NCBI GenBank assembly: GCA_945288535.1
Contig: CALYQQ010000005.1
Location: forward strand, 1 to 64,000
Reading direction: 5' to 3'
Length of the DNA stretch: 64,000 nucleotides
Origin: an uncultured Enterobacterales bacterium
GTDB lineage: Bacteria > Pseudomonadota > Gammaproteobacteria > Enterobacterales > CALYQQ01
The notes beneath the pieces were generated by a model. That model worked only from the letters and a program-made list of their open reading frames with translations, had not been told where the DNA came from and made no database searches. Each line of letters starts with the position of its first letter. The stretch's first letter is position 1. Shown piece by piece: positions 60,406-64,000 of this stretch. The position numbers and the translations under genes were made by a program.

Positions 60406-61748
60406 AACAACCTCTGCCATAAAAGGTTAAAGAGCGTAAATGAATACTATAGAATGTTTAACTTGGCGAAATCGTATATAACAACAAGATAACTAATAAT
60501 AAAGGATATAGACATCAATCAAACATGATAAATGCTATGTGTAATACGCTAATAATAATTAATAAGGTTGTGGCAGTAGCTAACTTTTTATCTAAGTATG
60601 CTTAAAGCTGTAAGCCATGCTATTTTGTTATTATTAGTGCTAAATACAATACTAGGCATTGCGAATGCTATTTACTATCTGTGATCGCAATCATAGATAA
60701 TGGTATAAGTATAGAATGTAATATTATTTTGTAATGTGTAATTAATTAATATTTATCATCAACTACAATTTTAAACTTAAACAACTAAGTTATATTCCAT
60801 AAAATTTCTAGCATTCTTACAATGTATAATGTGATATGAAAAAAGAGTTTATTAGCTTATTAATAAAGTAATAGATTTATCCTTTATGATGTATTTAAGA
60901 GTAGATGTTTATTGATATAAATAACCTTTTGAAATAATACATTTTATGCAACTTATGCGATAAAGTGTGTCATCCAATTACATCGCCTAGACTATTTAAC
61001 ATTAACTTAGATGCATTTTTCTGGTAAACGGGTTGGTAAGATACAAAATTCTTTATTAACAAATGCGTTTCCTGAAAATAAAAATAACATATTCTTTTCT
61101 GGGTAACATTCTTTTAGATCACATCTTGTTAAGAGTAAATATTAGAAAATACATAGCCAGGTAAGCGTATATGTAATCAGAAGGCTAAGGGGATAATGAC
61201 TATAACATATCAAGCGAATCAATATAATAAAGAGGATTATTACTTTGCTCAAGATGTATGCGATAACATTATCTGTAAAGTATTCACTTAAAATTGAATA
61301 AGGTATGAAGCATGACGTGTAAATCCAAATACTCGTTGAGTACATAATAGCGTATTAAGTTTTTCATGTTTGACATAAACACGCGACGAGTGGTATATCT
61401 GCAATGATCTAAGTCAACCTAATAAAAAATAGGACATATTTTTACTTAGCAGAATAACCTAGTTATATCTGGTTTAAATATAAATCATCAAAAAAAACAA
61501 TAAGGTAATAAAAGAGTTAGTACAAATTTTATTATATTTTATTGTGTTAATACCAAGACATTCTATTGCTTAACAGTTCATTTAAGGGAGATAACGAGTA
61601 ATTTGTTTTCGGTTATTTTATCAATTATCCTCATTTATCCTTAAAATAATCGTGAACGAAACCATAATAAACAATTGTTTGTCAGTTGCGCCTAGATTGG
61701 CATAATTTGCTCTACGCCAAATTAATCTTCATATCAAGGTATTATGTA
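60406..61748. other. Gene-free stretch of 1.3 kb between yhiI and icd
   Basis: No reading frame here has codon use, a start site or a composition that would convince me; a minus-strand frame at 61142-61345 encodes only a low-complexity hydrophobic peptide. A hairpin TATCTGTGAT-CGCA-ATCATAGATA (one wobble) lies at 60676-60699. The last 200 bases must contain the icd promoter. The whole stretch could be decayed genes, but no homology is visible by eye. Confidence 0.55.
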
Positions 61749-63014
61749 ATGAGTGAAAAAATAACTTTTCTAAATAATAAACTTCAGGTACCTGATCAAC
61801 CAATTATTCCTTTTATTGAGGGCGATGGGGTTGGCCGTGAAATATGGCAATCAGCACGTGCTGTTTTTGATCATACTATTAATGTACTTTATCAAGATAA
61901 ACGAAAAATTGTCTGGAAAGAAGTGTTAGCTGGAGAAAAAGCGTTTGAACAAACGGGACAGTGGTTACCAGAAGAAACATTAAATGCATTTAAAGAATAT
62001 CGTGTTGGTATTAAAGGGCCACTCACTACACCGGTAGGTGAAGGAATACGGTCTTTGAATGTCACCTTACGTCAAACATTAGATTTATTTGTCTGTTTAC
62101 GTCCAGTAAGATGGTTTAAAGGTGTTAGTTCGCCAGTTAAACGTCCTGATAAAGTAAAAATGCATATTTTCCGAGAAAATACAGAAGATATTTATGCGGG
62201 TATTGAATGGATGCAAGGTACAGAGGAGGCAAAAACATTACTCAATTTTCTGCAACATGAAATGGGCGTTCATCAAATAAAATATCCTAATACCTCATCA
62301 TTTGGGCTTAAACCTGTTTCTATTGAAGGGTCAGAACGACTTATTCGTGCAGCTATTGAATATGCGTTAACCTTTAAATTACCAAAGGTAACATTAGTGC
62401 ATAAAGGTAATATTATGAAATTTACCGAAGGCGGTTTTAAAAAATGGGGTTATGCATTGGCAGAACGAGAGTTTTCGAATAACGTTTTTACTCAAAATCA
62501 GTATGACCAGATTAAGAAATCCGTGGGTAAAATAGCTGCTGATCAGGCCTTAAAAGAGGCAAAGCGCCAAAAAAAAATTATAGTAAATGATGTCATTGCA
62601 GATGCTTTTTTACAAAATACATTACTAACGCCTGAACAGTATAGTGTTATTGCAACACTTAATTTGAATGGTGATTATATATCGGATCAATTAGCTGCAA
62701 TGGTGGGTGGAATTGGGATTGCGCCTGGCGCTAATATTAACTATGTAAGTGGCTATGCTATTTTTGAAGCAACACATGGTACAGCGCCTGATTTAGCTGG
62801 TTTAAATCGGGCGAACCCATCATCTTTATTATTATCAGGTGTTATGATGTTTGATTATTTGGGGTGGACAGAGGTAGGCAAAAAAATTATTACCGCCATG
62901 GAAACATTATTTCAGTCTGGTCAGGCAACAATTGATTTAGCCAGGTTCATGCCAAATGGTGAAGAGCTAACAACACAAGAATTCACTCAAGCACTTTTAC
63001 GTGAAATTCGCTAA
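61749..63014 (+). CDS. icd: Isocitrate dehydrogenase, predicted NAD+-dependent
   Basis: Oxidises isocitrate to 2-oxoglutarate in the TCA cycle. 421 residues (E. coli 416). Substrate residues are intact: the regulatory/substrate Ser102 in GIRSLNVTLRQ, arginines of that helix and of CLRPVRW, Tyr149 in DIYAGIE, Lys219 in VHKGNIMKF, and the metal aspartates in NDVIADAF and NGDYISD. The cofactor pocket differs from E. coli: Asp348 for Lys344, Leu349 for Tyr345, Ala355 for Val351, Ile395 for Tyr391, Tyr336 for Cys332; only Arg399 (Arg395) stays. Asp at the first position selects NAD+ in known enzymes. An insert of about 13 residues (VFTQNQYDQIKKSVGKIAAD...) is absent from E. coli Icd. ATG 61749 follows AAGGT by 8 bases. 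Confidence 0.93.
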   Translation: MSEKITFLNNKLQVPDQPIIPFIEGDGVGREIWQSARAVFDHTINVLYQDKRKIVWKEVLAGEKAFEQTGQWLPEETLNAFKEYRVGIKGPLTTPVGEGIRSLNVTLRQTLDLFVCLRPVRWFKGVSSPVKRPDKVKMHIFRENTEDIYAGIEWMQGTEEAKTLLNFLQHEMGVHQIKYPNTSSFGLKPVSIEGSERLIRAAIEYALTFKLPKVTLVHKGNIMKFTEGGFKKWGYALAEREFSNNVFTQNQYDQIKKSVGKIAADQALKEAKRQKKIIVNDVIADAFLQNTLLTPEQYSVIATLNLNGDYISDQLAAMVGGIGIAPGANINYVSGYAIFEATHGTAPDLAGLNRANPSSLLLSGVMMFDYLGWTEVGKKIITAMETLFQSGQATIDLARFMPNGEELTTQEFTQALLREIR

Positions 63015-63785
63015 TGAACAAAAAGAGTTAGCTTAATAACGTCTTTTATTTTCTTAATACATATAGAATACACTTGTTTTATTTCCATACTAAAAAATTG
63101 GTGTGGAAATAATTTATATGGCACTTTCTAATACAACATGCATCTTAAATAATAACTTATGCCTTTGCACTAAAAAATAATGTTACTTAACATTATATTA
63201 ACGCTGTTTTAGTAAAAATAGATTAATGTAGATATACGTTATTTTTATATGTGAACAATGTTAGTAAATACGATTTATCATTACTTTTAAAAGTGTAGGG
63301 CATATATTACAAGCTAAAGAATGAACAAACGAATTAGTAGATTAAATATCAAATCTTATATAAGATGGAGGTGTAAAAAATAAATTAATTATTGCAGGGT
63401 TCATAATTAGTATGCATTTTGTAAACAGATTTCATGCCACCACATTTAATCCTTTATTCAAAAATAGAAAGAGGCTTATTTTTTTAAATTTTTAAAATGA
63501 AACCGTGAGGTTATTCATATTCACAGCGCACATCTATTATGTTAGTAAAACTATTTTAAGCTAATCAGTTGAAAAGGGCATTATTTTCTTGGCCTAATAA
63601 ATTAGAAATGCAAATTCATTCGACTTAAGAAACTGATATATTTATAAATGTACATCAAATAGTTATTTCAGAGAGTGTTTAATCATCTTATTTCCAAGAA
63701 AACCTTTTTCAAGAAAACCTTCTTGTTTTTACACATCGAATAATATTAGCTAAGTGATGTCGTAATTTTGATGGTGTAGGCGTTG
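63015..63785. other. Gene-free stretch after icd
   Basis: About 770 AT-rich bases without a gene. ATTTCCATAC (63081-63090) pairs with GTGTGGAAAT (63101-63110) with one wobble, 10-base loop; it is a possible icd terminator but without T tract. A short direct repeat CAAGAAAACCTT occurs twice around 63697-63722. Otherwise nothing. Confidence 0.5.
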
Positions 63786-64000
63786 AAACTATCAAAATCG
63801 GACGCTAAAATTTTTGTAAATTCTGTCGGGCATAGTGGCATTAAAGCAATCTTAGCGGATAGCCTAAAGAAAAATAGGGATGGGCGATAAAAGGCAATAT
63901 TTTATAACGTTCTGGATGAGCCGATAACAGGTTTAACCTTACATAGGGATGGTGAAAAAGTTATTTCTTTTTTTTATGAACGCTTAAACAGGTTCATGTA
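63786..64000 (+). pseudogene. Decayed fragment resembling a UvrA-type ABC ATPase (runs off the window)
   Basis: One frame from 63786 reads KLSKSDAKIF..., GHSGIKAILADSLKKNRDGR, a TAA stop at 63888-63890, then KAIFYNVLDEPITGLTLHRD and GEKVISFFYERLNRFM to the edge. LDEPITGL resembles the Walker B of UvrA-family proteins (LDEPTTGLH). GHSGIKAILADSLKK could be the eroded signature segment, SGGEAQRIKLA-type, that precedes it at about the same distance. The in-frame stop and the lack of a start indicate a dead gene. It could also be a degenerate fragment of another ABC ATPase; the call is by eye only. Confidence 0.4.

Noticed and set aside
61142-61345. Minus-strand 67-codon hydrophobic frame
   Set aside because: Low-complexity Ile/Leu/Ser/Tyr composition, no Shine-Dalgarno, no recognisable family; typical of AT-rich non-coding DNA.
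1-64000. Mobile elements, CRISPR arrays, tRNA or rRNA genes
   Set aside because: I looked for transposase-like frames, regularly spaced short repeats, and tRNA or rRNA signatures and saw none; a cmscan or tRNAscan run would be decisive.

Overview
The window is AT-rich (I estimate about one third G+C). Its gene content and protein lengths are those of a gammaproteobacterium close to the Enterobacterales: rsxABC, rnb-fabI-sap, psp-ycjXF, mfd-lolCDE-nagK-cobB, potABCD-pepT, roxA, rnm-yciO-rluB-yciK-sohB, yhhJ-rbbA-yhiI and icd. Low G+C, several long gene-free stretches, lost genes at conserved loci (sapA, btuR) and a decayed fragment at the right edge suggest a host-associated lineage, for example Morganellaceae or Orbaceae. 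I cannot fix the genus from sequence alone. I saw no rRNA, tRNA, CRISPR array, insertion sequence or intact prophage.

Layout. 1-4.8 kb (minus): rsxC (cut by the left edge), rsxB, rsxA and a formate-tetrahydrofolate ligase. 4.9-9.2 kb: a bile-acid/sodium-symporter family transporter, a divergent cold-shock protein, rlmA, ygbA, the short gene yoaH (57 codons) and a canonical cold-shock protein. 9.2-16.1 kb (minus): rnb, fabI and sapFDCB without sapA. 16.3-21.6 kb: pspF facing pspABC across a sigma-54 promoter, then ycjX-ycjF. 21.7-25.4 kb: the metal ABC operon sitABCD behind a near-consensus Fur box. 25.4-34.5 kb: mfd, lolC/lolD/lolE, nagK, cobB. 34.6-43.5 kb: pyrC, potDCBA (minus), pepT, a NUDIX hydrolase, roxA. 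43.6-48.5 kb: rnm, yciO, rluB, yciK, sohB. 49.2-51.4 kb: a two-gene operon of a radical-SAM protein with a helix-hairpin-helix tail and its usual partner protein, behind a near-perfect LexA box. 51.8-55.2 kb: an amidohydrolase and a PuuP-like permease. 55.4-60.4 kb (minus): yhiI-rbbA-yhhJ. 61.7-63.0 kb: icd. The last 1 kb is gene-free apart from a UvrA-like remnant.

The most interesting items are: (1) the LexA-boxed radical-SAM operon, which looks like an SOS-controlled, still uncharacterised DNA repair or modification system; (2) an isocitrate dehydrogenase whose cofactor-pocket residues and extra insert predict NAD+ rather than NADP+ use; (3) SapBCDF retained without its binding protein, beside PotABCD and a PuuP-like permease, which points to polyamine traffic; (4) a cold-shock-domain protein with both RNA-binding motifs altered; and (5) a lolC-lolD spacer of 211 bases where these genes are normally packed together.

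Many convergent gene pairs are separated by long perfect hairpins (sitD/mfd, cobB/pyrC, pepT/NUDIX, rluB/yciK, csp/rnb), so bidirectional termination appears to be the general punctuation here.
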